From Bacteroidales bacterium (GTDB taxonomy: Bacteria > Bacteroidota > Bacteroidia > Bacteroidales > UBA932), in assembly GCA_024699055.1 (NCBI GenBank), contig JAILQG010000059.1, positions 1 through 46,207 on the forward strand: a stretch of 46,207 bases of DNA, in the 5' to 3' direction. Positions 26,123 through 36,803 of the stretch are shown here, piece after piece. The position numbers and the translations under genes were made by a program. Numbering within the stretch: position 1 is the first letter of the stretch; each line of letters begins with the position of its first letter. The notes under the pieces were generated by a model. The model searched no databases. It was not told the origin of the DNA and was given only the letters and a program-made list of their open reading frames with translations.

Positions 26123-26184
26123 AGTTGTTAATCGCTCATTGAGGGGAAACTGAATTTTAGTTAAACTATAATAATTGTAATAAG

Positions 26185-26604
26185 ATGTTACAGCCAAAAC
26201 GTACCAAGTACCGCAGGGAACAGAAGAACGTCATGAAGGGCATGGCCCAGAGGGGCAATCAGCTCGCATTCGGTTCTTTCGGAATCAAGACCCTGGAGAA
26301 CTGCTGGCTCACGGCTCAGCAAATCGAGGCCGCCCGTCAGGCAATCTCCCGCTATATGAACCGTGAGGGCCAGATCTGGATCCGCGTCTTCCCTGTGAAG
26401 CCTATCACCAAGAAGCCTCTCGACACCCGTATGGGTAAGGGTAAGGGCGACGTCTATGCATGGGTAGCCCCCATCACCCCCGGCCGCATCCTCTTCGAGG
26501 CCGAAGGCGTGTCCCTCGCAATTGCCAAGGAAGCAATGCGTCTGGGCGCCAACAAACTTCCCATCGCCACCAAGTTCGTGGTCAGGAGGGACTATACCGA
26601 ATAA
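26185..26604 (+). CDS. rplP: 50S ribosomal protein L16
   Basis: [35 protein letters not shown]...[15 protein letters not shown]. Confidence 0.98.
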   Translation: MLQPKRTKYRREQKNVMKGMAQRGNQLAFGSFGIKTLENCWLTAQQIEAARQAISRYMNREGQIWIRVFPVKPITKKPLDTRMGKGKGDVYAWVAPITPGRILFEAEGVSLAIAKEAMRLGANKLPIATKFVVRRDYTE

Positions 26605-26624
26605 TCTTTAATGGAGAACAAGAA

Positions 26625-26822
26625 ATGAAAGCAGCTGAAGCCCGCGAAATGTCTGTAGCAGACCTGCGCGACAAAATCCAGGTCGAGAAAGGAAATCTCG
26701 AGACCATGAAGATCAACCATGCGATTTCTCCACTGGAAGATACCTCCAAGTTTAAGAAGACCCGCCATGACATCGCTCTTATGATCACTGTCCTGGCAGA
26801 GAAAGAAAAACAACTGAATTAA
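26625..26822 (+). CDS. rpmC: 50S ribosomal protein L29
   Basis: [65 protein letters not shown], read from the longer tracked ORF. Confidence 0.95.
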   Translation: MKAAEAREMSVADLRDKIQVEKGNLETMKINHAISPLEDTSKFKKTRHDIALMITVLAEKEKQLN

Positions 26823-26833
26823 AAGATATTCCC

Positions 26834-27088
26834 ATGGAAAGAAATCTTCGCAAGGAAAGACAAGGTGTTGTGGTCAGCAGCAAGATGGATAAGACCGTCG
26901 TTGTTGCGGTGGAACGCAAGGAGATGCATCCCCTTTACGGCAAGTTCGTCAAGACCACGGCAAAGTTCGTTGCCCACGACGAGAAGAACGAATGTGGCGA
27001 GGGAGACACTGTCCTCATCATGGAGACCCGTCCGCTGAGCAAGACCAAGAACTGGAGAGTAGTTAAAATCGTAGAAAAAGCCAAGTAG
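26834..27088 (+). CDS. rpsQ: 30S ribosomal protein S17
   Basis: [35 protein letters not shown]. Confidence 0.97.
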   Translation: MERNLRKERQGVVVSSKMDKTVVVAVERKEMHPLYGKFVKTTAKFVAHDEKNECGEGDTVLIMETRPLSKTKNWRVVKIVEKAK

Positions 27089-27090
27089 TT

Positions 27091-27456
27091 ATGATACAGC
27101 AGGAAACACGTTTACAGGTGGCCGACAACAGCGGAGCCAAGGAAGTCCTTTGCATCCGTGTGCTTGGCGGTACCCACCATCGTTATGCGACAGTCGGCGA
27201 CACCATCGTGGTCGCCATCAAGAGCGCCATCCCCGGCGGCGACGCCAAGAAGGGTACGGTCTCCAGGGCTGTCGTGGTACGCACCAAGAAGGAAATCCGT
27301 CGTGCAGACGGCTCTTATATCCGCTTCGACGACAACGCCTGCGTCCTTCTGAACCAGGCCGGCGAACTCCGCGGCACCCGTATCTTCGGACCGGTTGCGC
27401 GCGAGCTCCGCGAGAATTACATGAAAATCGTTTCACTGGCACCGGAGGTCCTCTAA
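27091..27456 (+). CDS. rplN: 50S ribosomal protein L14
   Basis: [27 protein letters not shown]. Confidence 0.98.
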   Translation: MIQQETRLQVADNSGAKEVLCIRVLGGTHHRYATVGDTIVVAIKSAIPGGDAKKGTVSRAVVVRTKKEIRRADGSYIRFDDNACVLLNQAGELRGTRIFGPVARELRENYMKIVSLAPEVL

Positions 27457-27468
27457 TATTACAGCATC

Positions 27469-27798
27469 ATGAAAAAGCTTAAAATCAAGAAAGGCGACAC
27501 CGTTTACGTAAACGCCGGAAACGACAAGGGTAAGACCGGAAAGGTCCTCACCATACTCAAAGACAAAGACCGTGTGATAGTAGAGGGCGTGAACCTCGTC
27601 AGCAAGCACACGAAACCCAATCCTCAGCAGCCCCAGGGCGGCATCGTAAAGAAGGAAGCGGGCATCCATATTTCCAACGTTAATCTTCTCGACCCCGCCA
27701 GCACCGCTGCGAAGCCGGTTCCCACCCGCGTGGGTTACAAGATCGAGGATGGCAAGAAGGTGCGCGTGTCTAAAAAATCAGGACAGGAGATCAAGTAA
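27469..27798 (+). CDS. rplX: 50S ribosomal protein L24
   Basis: [28 protein letters not shown] motif. Confidence 0.97.
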   Translation: MKKLKIKKGDTVYVNAGNDKGKTGKVLTILKDKDRVIVEGVNLVSKHTKPNPQQPQGGIVKKEAGIHISNVNLLDPASTAAKPVPTRVGYKIEDGKKVRVSKKSGQEIK

Positions 27799-27800
27799 TC

Positions 27801-28403
27801 ATGGCAAAGCAGAATAAAAAAGAAACGGCAGGACAGCAGCCGGCCCCCAAGGGTTATGTTCCCGCCCTCAAGAAGCTTTACAAGGAGGAGATCGTTCCCT
27901 CTCTCGTGAAGAAGTTCTCATTTGACACTCCGATGGCCGTTCCGCGCCTGACGAAGATAACCATCAACGAAGGCGTCGGCGAAGGCACCCAGGACAAGAA
28001 GGTCGTCGAGGATGCAGCCGAAGAGCTCTCCCTCATCACCGGCCAGAAGGCTGTCATCACCTACTCCCGCAAGGACATCTCCAACTTCAAGCTCCGTAAG
28101 GGCATGCCGGTTGGCTGCAAGGTCACTCTGCGCGACGTCAAGATGTACGAGTTCCTCGAGAAGCTCATCCGCGTCACCCTTCCCCGTATCCGTGACTTCA
28201 ACGGTATCGCCGAGAACATGGACGGCCGCGGCAACTACACCCTCGGTATCAAGGAGCAGGTCATCTTCCCCGAGATCGATATCGACAAGAACCCCCGCAT
28301 CCACGGCATGGAGATCAGCTTTGTCACCACTGCCAAGACGGACGAGGAGTGCCACGCTCTTCTCGCCGCTTTCGGGCTTCCTTTCAAGAAACATAACAAT
28401 TAA
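27801..28403 (+). CDS. rplE: 50S ribosomal protein L5
   Basis: [19 protein letters not shown]...PRIRDFNGI...[19 protein letters not shown]. Confidence 0.98.
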   Translation: MAKQNKKETAGQQPAPKGYVPALKKLYKEEIVPSLVKKFSFDTPMAVPRLTKITINEGVGEGTQDKKVVEDAAEELSLITGQKAVITYSRKDISNFKLRKGMPVGCKVTLRDVKMYEFLEKLIRVTLPRIRDFNGIAENMDGRGNYTLGIKEQVIFPEIDIDKNPRIHGMEISFVTTAKTDEECHALLAAFGLPFKKHNN

Positions 28404-28408
28404 AGAAT

Positions 28409-28678
28409 ATGGCAAAAGAATCAATGAAAGCCCGCGAAGTAAAGCGCGCGAAAATGGTTGCTAAATACGCCGAAAAGAGAGCCGCCCTCAAGGCTGCCGG
28501 AGACTACGCCGCATTGGACAAGCTGCCCAAGAACGCCAGCCCCGTGCGTCTGCACAACCGCTGCTCGCTCACCGGCAGACCCAAGGGATACATGAGGGAA
28601 TTCGGCCTCAGCCGTATCCAGTTCCGTGAAATGGCCTCTAACGGTCTCATTCCCGGAGTAAAGAAGGCAAGCTGGTAG
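28409..28678 (+). CDS. rpsN: 30S ribosomal protein S14
   Basis: [24 protein letters not shown]...[43 protein letters not shown]. Confidence 0.98.
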   Translation: MAKESMKAREVKRAKMVAKYAEKRAALKAAGDYAALDKLPKNASPVRLHNRCSLTGRPKGYMREFGLSRIQFREMASNGLIPGVKKASW

Positions 28679-28698
28679 AATATTAAAAGTATAAAGAT

Positions 28699-29094
28699 AT
28701 GACTGATCCAATCGCAGATTACCTTACCAGAATCCGCAATGCCTACATGGCAGGAAAGAAGGTCGTGGAAATTCCTTCCTCCAAGGTCAAGGAAGCCATC
28801 ACCGAGATTCTGTGCGAGCAGGGCTACATCCTCAGCTACAAGGTAGTTGAAGGAAATCCCTTTAATACCATCAAGATAGCTCTCAAGTATCATCCCGAGA
28901 CCAAGATGCCCGCCATCAAGGGCATCGAGCGCGTGAGCTCCCCCGGTCTGAGGCGTTACAACGGAGTGGACGAGCTTCCCCGCGTCCTCAACGGACTCGG
29001 CATAGCCATCGTCTCCACCTCCAAGGGCATCGTCACCGACAAGAAGGCCCGCGAAATGGGTGTCGGCGGCGAAGTAATGTGCTACGTATATTAA
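28699..29094 (+). CDS. rpsH: 30S ribosomal protein S8
   Basis: [21 protein letters not shown]...[26 protein letters not shown]. Confidence 0.98.
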   Translation: MTDPIADYLTRIRNAYMAGKKVVEIPSSKVKEAITEILCEQGYILSYKVVEGNPFNTIKIALKYHPETKMPAIKGIERVSSPGLRRYNGVDELPRVLNGLGIAIVSTSKGIVTDKKAREMGVGGEVMCYVY

Positions 29095-29113
29095 TCCTTA
29101 AACAAAACAATAA

Positions 29114-29674
29114 ATGTCACGAATCGGTAAATTGCCTGTAAACCTTCCGGCCGGTGTGAGCGTTGAAATCATGCCTGGCAACGTTGTGAAGGTTAAAGGC
29201 CCTCTCGGTGAGATGTCGCAGAAAGTAGATCCCGACATCAACATTTCCATTGAGGACAACGAAATCAAGTTCACCCGCCCCACTGACAACCCGCGTCACC
29301 GTTCAATGCACGGCCTGTATCGCGCGCTCGTCCATAACATGGTGGTAGGTGTAAGCGAGGGATTCACCATCAAGCAGGAGCTTGTCGGTGTCGGATACCG
29401 CGTATCCGTACAGGGCCAGCTTCTCATCTTCTCCCTCGGTTATTCTCACGACATCCAGCTCATGCTTCCTCCCGAGGTAAAGGCTGAAGTTCCCGAAATC
29501 AAGAAGGGCGAGACTCCCAAGCTCGTGCTCAAGAGCTGCGACAAGCAGCTGGTGGGCCAGGTAGCTGCGAAAATCCGCTCGTTCCGCAAGCCCGAACCGT
29601 ACAAGGGCAAGGGTATCAAGTTCGTAGGCGAACAGCTCCGCCGCAAGGCCGGTAAGACCGCTGCAGCCAAATAA
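29114..29674 (+). CDS. rplF: 50S ribosomal protein L6
   Basis: MSRIGKLPVNLPAGVSVEI...RKPEPYKGKGIKFVGEQLRRKAGKTA. Confidence 0.98.
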   Translation: MSRIGKLPVNLPAGVSVEIMPGNVVKVKGPLGEMSQKVDPDINISIEDNEIKFTRPTDNPRHRSMHGLYRALVHNMVVGVSEGFTIKQELVGVGYRVSVQGQLLIFSLGYSHDIQLMLPPEVKAEVPEIKKGETPKLVLKSCDKQLVGQVAAKIRSFRKPEPYKGKGIKFVGEQLRRKAGKTAAAK

Positions 29675-29692
29675 TGTTAGGAGGAAAGAATT

Positions 29693-30055
29693 ATGGCATT
29701 ATCTAGAATAGCAAGAAGGCAGAGGATACATTATCGCATCCGCAAGCATGTCAGCGGCACCGCCGAAAGGCCCCGTCTGGCCGTATTCCGCAGCAACAAG
29801 CAGATCTATTGCCAGGTCATCGACGACGAGGCCGGCAAGACTCTCGCTGCCGCATCTTCCAACGACAAGGCTCTCGCAGCACAGTGCAAAGGCAAGACCG
29901 GCGTCGAGGCAGCTGCCATCGTCGGCAAGGCCATCGCCGAGCGCGCTATCGCAGCCGGCATTAAGACCGTCTCCTTCGACCGCGGAGGTTACCTCTTCCA
30001 CGGCCGTGTCAAGAGTCTGGCAGACGCTGCCCGCGAAGGCGGCCTGATCTTCTAA
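29693..30055 (+). CDS. rplR: 50S ribosomal protein L18
   Basis: [30 protein letters not shown]...[32 protein letters not shown] at 29679-29684. Confidence 0.98.
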   Translation: MALSRIARRQRIHYRIRKHVSGTAERPRLAVFRSNKQIYCQVIDDEAGKTLAAASSNDKALAAQCKGKTGVEAAAIVGKAIAERAIAAGIKTVSFDRGGYLFHGRVKSLADAAREGGLIF

Positions 30056-30067
30056 AAACAAGAGACT

Positions 30068-30586
30068 ATGGCAAATACAAACGTTAAAAGAGTCAAAACG
30101 TCTGATCTTGAACTCAAGGACAGACTGGTAGCTATCCAGAGGGTGACCAAGGTCACCAAGGGCGGCCGCCACTTCCGCTTTGCCGCTATCGTTGTGGTAG
30201 GTGATGAAAACGGTGTTGTAGGCTACGGGCTTGGCAAGGCCAATGAGGTCACTGCTGCTATAGCCAAGGGCACTGAGGATGCGAAGAAGAACCTCGTAAA
30301 GGTTCCCGTCATCAACTCCACCATCCCCCACGAGCAGGAGACTGCTTACGGCGGAGCAAAGGTATTCATGAAACCTGCGGCTCCCGGTACCGGTGTCAAG
30401 GCCGGCGGCGCCATGCGTGCTGTGTTCGAGAGCGCCGGAATCCAGAACGTGCTTGCAAAGAGCAAGGGTTCCAGCAATCCCCACAACCTCGTCAAGGCAA
30501 CTGTGCAGGCTCTCACCGAAATGAGGGACGCCTACACCGTGGCAGGCCTGCGCGGTATTCCGATGAGCAAGGTATTTAAAGGCTAG
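30068..30586 (+). CDS. rpsE: 30S ribosomal protein S5
   Basis: [46 protein letters not shown]. Confidence 0.98.
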   Translation: MANTNVKRVKTSDLELKDRLVAIQRVTKVTKGGRHFRFAAIVVVGDENGVVGYGLGKANEVTAAIAKGTEDAKKNLVKVPVINSTIPHEQETAYGGAKVFMKPAAPGTGVKAGGAMRAVFESAGIQNVLAKSKGSSNPHNLVKATVQALTEMRDAYTVAGLRGIPMSKVFKG

Positions 30587-30598
30587 GAGGAACTGACA

Positions 30599-30781
30599 AT
30601 GGCAAAACTCAGAATCACACAGATCGTAAGCAAGAATGGCGAAGACAAGCGTCAGAAGGCCAATCTGCTCAATCTCGGACTGCGTCGCATGCACCAGACC
30701 GTCGAGGTGGAGGATACCCCCATCACCCGCGGTCAGCTCGCGAAAGTAGCCCATCTCGTCAAATACGAAGTAATAGACTAA
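30599..30781 (+). CDS. rpmD: 50S ribosomal protein L30
   Basis: 60 aa LRITQIVSKNGEDKRQKANLLNLGLRRMHQTVEVEDTP. AGGAGG at 30585-30590. Confidence 0.96.
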   Translation: MAKLRITQIVSKNGEDKRQKANLLNLGLRRMHQTVEVEDTPITRGQLAKVAHLVKYEVID

Positions 30782-30793
30782 GGAGGGAAAGAA

Positions 30794-31243
30794 ATGAAAC
30801 TTGAAAACATTAAACCCGCAGCTGGTTCAACCAAGAATAACAAGCGCGTAGGTCGCGGCGAAGGCTCCGGCAGGGGCGGCACCGCCACCCGTGGTACCAA
30901 GGGTGCCAAGGCACGTGCAGGTTACGAGCACAAGATCGGCTTCGAAGGCGGCCAGATGCCCCTTCAGCGCCGTCTTCCCAAGTTCGGCTTCAAGAATCCC
31001 ACCCGCGTCGAGTACCAGGCTGTCAACCTCAGCGCTCTTCAGGCCATCGCAGATGCCGAAAAGGTGAGCGAGATCGGTATCGACCTCATGAAGGATTACG
31101 GCCTCGCGGCCAAGAGGGACCTCATCAAGGTCCTCGGCAACGGCGAAATCAAGAGCGCCGTCACCGTCACCGCGGATGCATTCTCCAAATCAGCAATCAG
31201 CAAAATCGAAGCTGCCGGCGGTAAGGCAGTCGTAATCGAATAA
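30794..31243 (+). CDS. rplO: 50S ribosomal protein L15
   Basis: NNKRVGRGEGSGRGGTATRGTKGAKARAGYEHKIGFEGGQMPLQRRLPKFGF. AGGAGG at 30781-30786. Confidence 0.98.
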   Translation: MKLENIKPAAGSTKNNKRVGRGEGSGRGGTATRGTKGAKARAGYEHKIGFEGGQMPLQRRLPKFGFKNPTRVEYQAVNLSALQAIADAEKVSEIGIDLMKDYGLAAKRDLIKVLGNGEIKSAVTVTADAFSKSAISKIEAAGGKAVVIE

Positions 31244-31246
31244 ACC

Positions 31247-32587
31247 ATGAAGAAGTTTATCGAAACAATCAAGAACATCTTCAAGATAGAAGAGCTGCGC
31301 AAGAGGTTGGGCTACACCCTCCTCCTGGTGATCATCTATCGCCTGGGGTGCTTCATCGTGCTCCCCGGCATCGATGCCACCATGCTTGCAAAGCTCCAGA
31401 GCGCTACTTCTCAAGGTCTCGTAGGCCTTCTGAACATGTTCTCCGGCGGTGCCATGGGCAACGCTTCCATCTTTGCGCTCGGTGTGATGCCGTACATCTC
31501 GGCATCCATCGTGGTCCAGCTCCTCGGAATGTTCGTACCCTACTTCCGCAAGCTTCAGACTGAAGGCGAGAGCGGCCGCCAGAAGATGAATCAGATCACC
31601 AGGTATCTTACTATCCTGATCATCTGCATCCAGGGCCCCGCCTACATCGCTTCCCTTCACAGCCAGATCCCCGCTCAGGCATTCGTTGCGGTCAACGCAC
31701 TCGGATGGAGCAACTTCATGTACAACATGGTGGCCACCGTCATTATCATGGCCGGCTCCATGTTCGTCATGTGGCTCGGTGAGCGCATCACTGACCGCGG
31801 CATCGGCAACGGTATCTCTCTCCTTATTATGATAGGTATCGTGGCCCGTCTGCCTTACGCCCTCATAGCCGAGTTCGGCGAGAAGTTCTCCACCACCACC
31901 AGCGGCGGTGCGCTCTTCTTCGTAGTGGAACTGCTCATATGGTTCTTCGTAATCGTTGCAGCAGTCGCCCTCGTACAGGCTGTCCGCAGGGTTCCCGTCC
32001 AGTATGCCAAGAGGGTTGTCGGAAACCGTCAGTACGGCGGCGTCCGTCAGTACATCCCCCTCAAGATCAACGCCGCGGGCGTTATGCCTATCATCTTCGC
32101 CCAGGCCCTGATGCTCTTCCCGCTGCTGTTCTCCCGCTGGGATGCAACGCGCGGACTCGCTGCCACGCTCAGCAACTATACCGGATTCTGGTATAACTTC
32201 ATATTCTTTGTTCTCATCATCATCTTCACCTACTTCTACACTGCGGTAACGATCAATCCTACCCAGATGGCGGAGGACATGAAGCGTAATGGTGGGTTCA
32301 TCCCGGGTGTGAAGCCCGGCAAGAAGACCGTGGAATACCTCGACAACATCATGTCCAAGGTTACCCTCCCCGGCTCTATCTTCCTGGGCATCATTGCAAT
32401 TCTGCCTGCTTTTGCGATTCTTCTGGGAGTCAACAACCAGTTCGCAAGCTTCTTCGGCGGCACCTCGCTGCTGATCCTTGTGGGCGTTGTCCTGGATACG
32501 CTCCAGCAGATAGAAAGTTACCTGCTCATGCGTCACTATGACGGCCTCATGAAGACCGGCCGTCTGAGCGGACGTTCGGGCATGTAG
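31247..32587 (+). CDS. secY: Preprotein translocase subunit SecY
   Basis: 446 aa polytopic; MFSGGAMGNASIFALGVMPYISASIVVQLL, ITDRGIGNGISLLIMIGI. Confidence 0.98.
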   Translation: MKKFIETIKNIFKIEELRKRLGYTLLLVIIYRLGCFIVLPGIDATMLAKLQSATSQGLVGLLNMFSGGAMGNASIFALGVMPYISASIVVQLLGMFVPYFRKLQTEGESGRQKMNQITRYLTILIICIQGPAYIASLHSQIPAQAFVAVNALGWSNFMYNMVATVIIMAGSMFVMWLGERITDRGIGNGISLLIMIGIVARLPYALIAEFGEKFSTTTSGGALFFVVELLIWFFVIVAAVALVQAVRRVPVQYAKRVVGNRQYGGVRQYIPLKINAAGVMPIIFAQALMLFPLLFSRWDATRGLAATLSNYTGFWYNFIFFVLIIIFTYFYTAVTINPTQMAEDMKRNGGFIPGVKPGKKTVEYLDNIMSKVTLPGSIFLGIIAILPAFAILLGVNNQFASFFGGTSLLILVGVVLDTLQQIESYLLMRHYDGLMKTGRLSGRSGM

Positions 32588-32611
32588 AGATCCTTGAAAT
32601 TTCGAAGCAAG

Positions 32612-33391
32612 ATGGTCAAGCCCAAGACTGAGGAAGAGATAGAGTTGATGCGCGAGAATGGTATTCTCGTGTCGAAGACTCTCGCCGAAGTGGGTAAGGC
32701 GGTGGCTCCCGGCGTCTCTACTAAAGAGTTGAGCCGCATAGCCGAAACCTTCATCCGCGACCACGGCGCCATTCCTTCTTCTCTCGGCTTCGAGGGCTTC
32801 CCCGCGGCAATATGCACTTCGGTGAACGATGTGGTCGTGCACGGTATCCCGTCCGACGAGCCCTTGAAAGAGGGCGACATCGTCACTGCGGACATTACCA
32901 CTTTGTACAAAGGGTACAGCGGCGATTCGGCGTACACTTTCCCTGTCGGGGAAGTGTCGCCTGAAACCCGCCGCCTGCTCGATGTCACAAAGGCCTCGCT
33001 CTACAAGGGCATAGAGGCTGCCGTGGCGGGCGCCCGTGTCGGCGACATCGGACACGCGGTGCAATCGTACGTCGAGTCATTCGGTTATTCAGTGGTCCGC
33101 GAACTCGAGGGCCACGGAATCGGCAAGGGGATGCACGAAGACCCCGGAGTCCCGAATTTCGGGCTCCCGGGCCGCGGCCCCAAGCTGGTTGAAGGAATGA
33201 CCATATGCATCGAGCCCATGGTCATAGCCGGCGGCAGGAGTGTGTACCTGGACCGTAACGGCTGGAGCGTTCACAGCGCAGACCGGAGCAACACTGCACA
33301 TTACGAACTTACGGTTGTTGTCCGTAAAGGCCGGGCGGAGCAGCTGTCGACCTTCGAGTTTATCGAGAAAGATCCCGCAATCAAATTTTAA
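32612..33391 (+). CDS. map: Type I methionyl aminopeptidase
   Basis: [59 protein letters not shown] at 32612; the tracked start at 32594 is TTG. Confidence 0.97.
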   Translation: MVKPKTEEEIELMRENGILVSKTLAEVGKAVAPGVSTKELSRIAETFIRDHGAIPSSLGFEGFPAAICTSVNDVVVHGIPSDEPLKEGDIVTADITTLYKGYSGDSAYTFPVGEVSPETRRLLDVTKASLYKGIEAAVAGARVGDIGHAVQSYVESFGYSVVRELEGHGIGKGMHEDPGVPNFGLPGRGPKLVEGMTICIEPMVIAGGRSVYLDRNGWSVHSADRSNTAHYELTVVVRKGRAEQLSTFEFIEKDPAIKF

Positions 33392-33405
33392 AGTATAATA
33401 TTTTA

Positions 33406-33624
33406 ATGTCTAAACAAGTAGCAATAGAACAGGACGGAAAGGTCATAGAGACCCTTCCAAACGCGATGTTCAAGGTCGAGCTTGAGAACGGTCACGTACT
33501 TCTCTGCAACATTTCGGGGAAGATGCGTATGCACTTTATCCACATCCTTCTGGGCGACAGGGTTAAGGTTGAAATATCTCCTTACGATTTGACCAAGGGA
33601 AGAATATCTTTCAGATACAAATAA
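33406..33624 (+). CDS. infA: Translation initiation factor IF-1
   Basis: 72 aa: [50 protein letters not shown]. Confidence 0.98.
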   Translation: MSKQVAIEQDGKVIETLPNAMFKVELENGHVLLCNISGKMRMHFIHILLGDRVKVEISPYDLTKGRISFRYK

Positions 33625-33636
33625 AATCCAATCGAT

Positions 33637-33753
33637 ATGAAAGTCAAGACATCCATCAAGAAGCGCAGCGACGATTGCAAGATAGTAAGGCGCAAAGGCC
33701 GTCTCTACGTAATCTGCAAGAAGAACCCCAAGTTCAAGATGCGCCAGGGTTAA
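33637..33753 (+). CDS. rpmJ: 50S ribosomal protein L36 (zinc-site-deficient form)
   Basis: 38 aa read directly: [38 protein letters not shown]; below ORF-track cut-off. Confidence 0.96.
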   Translation: MKVKTSIKKRSDDCKIVRRKGRLYVICKKNPKFKMRQG

Positions 33754-33785
33754 TAAATTGTATAACAAATAATTACAGATAAATT

Positions 33786-34160
33786 ATGGCAAGAATAGCC
33801 GGTGTTGATTTACCCAACAACAAAAGAGGAGATGTGGGACTGACCTACATCTACGGTATCGGCCGCAGCAGGGCGAGGCAGATCCTCGACAAGTGCGGCA
33901 TCGACAGCGCCATCAAGTGTGGGGACTGGGACGACGCCCAGACCGCAGCCATCCGTGCTGAGGTATCTGATTATCGCATCGAAGGCGAGCTCCGCACCAC
34001 CGTCCAGATGAACATCAAGCGATTGATGGACATCGGTTGCTATCGCGGAATCCGCCATCGTCTCGGACTCCCCGTACGCGGCCAGAGCACCAAGAACAAT
34101 GCCCGCACCCGCAAGGGCAAGAAGAAGACCGTTGCCAACAAGAAGAAGGCGACCAAGTAA
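33786..34160 (+). CDS. rpsM: 30S ribosomal protein S13
   Basis: [34 protein letters not shown]. Confidence 0.98.
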   Translation: MARIAGVDLPNNKRGDVGLTYIYGIGRSRARQILDKCGIDSAIKCGDWDDAQTAAIRAEVSDYRIEGELRTTVQMNIKRLMDIGCYRGIRHRLGLPVRGQSTKNNARTRKGKKKTVANKKKATK

Positions 34161-34175
34161 CAGACCCCAAGAATT

Positions 34176-34562
34176 ATGGCAAAGAAAACTACAACATCCA
34201 AGAGGGTTGTCAAGGTAGACGCATATGGCGAAGCCCATATCACTTCTACTTTCAACAACGTGATCGTCACTCTGGCCAACGGTCAGGGTCAGGTCATCAG
34301 CTGGAGCTCCGCCGGAAAATGCGGTTTCAGGGGTTCCAAGAAGAACACCCCGTATGCTGCCCAGATGGCCGCTGAGGACGCAAGCAAGACTGCTTACGAC
34401 GCCGGCCTCCGCAGGGTCAAGGTATACGTGAAAGGTCCCGGTGCAGGTCGTGAAAGCGCAATCCGCACCATCAACAATGCAGGCATCATAGTTTCCGAGA
34501 TCATCGACGTCACCCCGATGCCGCACAACGGTTGCAGACCCAAGGGCCGTCGTAAAGTTTAA
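34176..34562 (+). CDS. rpsK: 30S ribosomal protein S11
   Basis: [47 protein letters not shown]. Confidence 0.98.
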   Translation: MAKKTTTSKRVVKVDAYGEAHITSTFNNVIVTLANGQGQVISWSSAGKCGFRGSKKNTPYAAQMAAEDASKTAYDAGLRRVKVYVKGPGAGRESAIRTINNAGIIVSEIIDVTPMPHNGCRPKGRRKV

Positions 34563-34582
34563 CTCTTAAAAGTACAGTTACC

Positions 34583-35185
34583 ATGGCAAGATACACAGGT
34601 CCAACCACCAAGATAGCCCGCAAGTTCGGCGAACCCATCTACGGGGCTGACAAGAATTTCGAAAAGAGGAACTATCCTCCGGGACAGCACGGCCTCGCCG
34701 CAAAGCGCAAGAAGGCCAAGGAGTACGGCACCCAGCTCGCTGAGAAGCAGAAGGTAAAGTACATGTACGGAGTTCTGGAGCGCCAGTTCCACAACACCTA
34801 CGACAAGGCTTCCCGCATGGCCGGCCTGAAGGGTGAGAACCTCATCCTCCTCCTCGAGAGCCGTCTCGACAACGTAGTATACCGTCTCGGTATCGCTCCC
34901 ACCAGGGCCGCTGCCCGCCAGCTTGTGAACCATCATCACATCACCCTCAACGGCAAGGTCTGCAGCATTCCCTCCACCAGGGTTATGGCAGGCGACACCG
35001 TAGCCGTACGTGAGCGTTCCAAGAGCCTCGAAGTCATCCAGGCCAGCGTTGCTTCCGCAAGCAAATACTCCTGGCTGGAGTTCGACGCCAAGGCTCTCTC
35101 CGGCAAGTTCCTGAATCTCCCCGCAAGGGCTGATATTCCCGAGAACATCAACGAGCAGCTCATCGTCGACCTTTACTCCAAATAA
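34583..35185 (+). CDS. rpsD: 30S ribosomal protein S4
   Basis: [21 protein letters not shown]...[35 protein letters not shown]. Confidence 0.98.
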   Translation: MARYTGPTTKIARKFGEPIYGADKNFEKRNYPPGQHGLAAKRKKAKEYGTQLAEKQKVKYMYGVLERQFHNTYDKASRMAGLKGENLILLLESRLDNVVYRLGIAPTRAAARQLVNHHHITLNGKVCSIPSTRVMAGDTVAVRERSKSLEVIQASVASASKYSWLEFDAKALSGKFLNLPARADIPENINEQLIVDLYSK

Positions 35186-35203
35186 CGTTTAACACCTCGC
35201 ATC

Positions 35204-36211
35204 ATGGCAATCTTAGCATTTCAAAAACCCGACAAGGTGATAATGCTCGAAGGCACCAACACGGTCGGCCGCTTTGAGTTCAGGCCCCTTGAGCCCGGCT
35301 ACGGCCAGACCATAGGTAATGCCCTCCGCCGCATTCTCCTTGCTTCACTGGAAGGTTTTGCCATCTCCCAGATCAAAGTCGAAGGCGTTCAGAACGAATT
35401 CGCCACCATCCCCGGCGTTATCGAGGGTATGCAGGATATCATCCTGAACCTCAAGCAGGTACGCTTCAAGAGAATGGTAGAGACCGTAGACTCCGAGGAG
35501 GTGAACATCACCATCAGCGGCAAACAGGAGTTTACCGCCGAGGATATCTCCAAAGGATTGTCTTCATTCAAGGTGTTGAACCCCGAGCAGCACATCTGCT
35601 CGCTGGAGCCTTCAGTCAAGCTGCAGATCAATATCCTTATCACCATGGGCCGCGGCTTTGTGAGCGCAGAGGAATCCCGCGACGAGAATACCCCCATCGG
35701 GACCATCCCCGTCGACGCCATCTACACTCCTATCCGCAAGGTCAACTGGACGGTCGAGAACTGGCGCGTGGAGCAGAAGACCGACTATGAAAAGCTCACG
35801 CTTGAAATAGTCACCGACGGTTCCATCACCCCGAACGCCGCCCTCCAGGATGCAGCCAATATCCTTATCTACCACTTCAAGCTCTTCACCGACGACAACA
35901 AGATCTCCATCGAGAGCGCTGTCGAACCCGAAACCAAGGAGCTTGACGAGGAGAGCCTCCGCATGAGGCACATCCTCCTCACCAAACTCTCCGACATGGG
36001 TCTTTCCGTACGTGCGTACAACTGCCTCAAGGCTGCCGATATCGACACTTTCGCCGATCTCGTCAGCTACAGCCGCAGCGAACTCATGAAGTTCCGCAAC
36101 TTCGGACGCAAGTCCCTCAACGAGATAGACGTACTGGTGGAGAAGATGAAGCTCTCCTTTGGCATGGATGTGACCAAGTATAACATTGAACCCAAGAAAA
36201 AGATCGTATAA
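35204..36211 (+). CDS. rpoA: DNA-directed RNA polymerase subunit alpha
   Basis: [29 protein letters not shown]-terminal [39 protein letters not shown]. Confidence 0.98.
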   Translation: MAILAFQKPDKVIMLEGTNTVGRFEFRPLEPGYGQTIGNALRRILLASLEGFAISQIKVEGVQNEFATIPGVIEGMQDIILNLKQVRFKRMVETVDSEEVNITISGKQEFTAEDISKGLSSFKVLNPEQHICSLEPSVKLQINILITMGRGFVSAEESRDENTPIGTIPVDAIYTPIRKVNWTVENWRVEQKTDYEKLTLEIVTDGSITPNAALQDAANILIYHFKLFTDDNKISIESAVEPETKELDEESLRMRHILLTKLSDMGLSVRAYNCLKAADIDTFADLVSYSRSELMKFRNFGRKSLNEIDVLVEKMKLSFGMDVTKYNIEPKKKIV

Positions 36212-36213
36212 AG

Positions 36214-36690
36214 ATGAGACACAATAGAGCAGTAAATCATCTCGGCCGTCAGAGCGGACACCGCAAGGCTATGCTCGCCAACATGGCTTCTTCCCTCATT
36301 CTCAAGAAGAGGATTACCACTACGGTCGCCAAGGCAAAGGCCCTCAAGCCCTACCTTGAACCCCTTGTGACCAAGAGCAAGGACGACAGCACCCACAGCC
36401 GTCGCGTCGTCTTCAGCTACCTTAAGGACAAGGAGGCCGTCAGCGAGCTCTTCCGCACCATCGCTCCCAAGATCGCAGACCGTCCCGGCGGATACCTCCG
36501 TATCCTCCACCTCGGTTTCCGCAAGGGCGACGCCGCCGACATGGCACTCGTTGAATTCGTAGACTTCAACGAAGCCGCCCTCGCTTCCGGCGAGAAGAAG
36601 GAGGCCAAGAAGACCACCCGCCGCAGCCGCAGCAAGAAGGCCGTCGAGGCTCCCGCAGAGGAAGCTCCCGCCGAAGAGAAGGCCGAGTAA
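36214..36690 (+). CDS. rplQ: 50S ribosomal protein L17
   Basis: [44 protein letters not shown]. Confidence 0.98.
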   Translation: MRHNRAVNHLGRQSGHRKAMLANMASSLILKKRITTTVAKAKALKPYLEPLVTKSKDDSTHSRRVVFSYLKDKEAVSELFRTIAPKIADRPGGYLRILHLGFRKGDAADMALVEFVDFNEAALASGEKKEAKKTTRRSRSKKAVEAPAEEAPAEEKAE

Positions 36691-36713
36691 CGGACTAGCC
36701 GTTACATCATTAA

Positions 36714-36748
36714 AAACCCGCAGAAACGAACATTTCTGCGGGTTTTTT
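36714..36748 (+). terminator. Rho-independent terminator after rplQ
   Basis: AAACCCGCAGAAA-cgaaca-TTTCTGCGGGTTT followed by TTT; 13-bp perfect stem. Confidence 0.9.
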
Positions 36749-36803
36749 ATTACATTTGTGATTGGCTTAACGAAGAAACGCACAAAAAACACATAATTAA
36801 TCT

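Noticed and set aside
15790-26184. Possibility that the insert splitting the ribosomal operon is a mobile island
   Set aside because: No integrase, transposase, tRNA target or flanking direct repeats seen; contents are core housekeeping genes, so chromosomal rearrangement is more likely.
31190-33064. 624-aa minus-strand ORF antisense to secY/map
   Set aside because: Spans two unambiguous conserved sense genes; composition typical of shadow ORF, no domain pattern.
33637-33753. L36 lacking full zinc-binding residues as a novelty
   Set aside because: C-minus L36 variants are common in Bacteroidota; retained Cys residues at two positions are noted but not unusual enough.
36751-36758. TACATTTG as the hppA promoter -7 box
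   Set aside because: It directly follows the rplQ terminator but has no credible -33 element (that position falls in the terminator stem); left unannotated.
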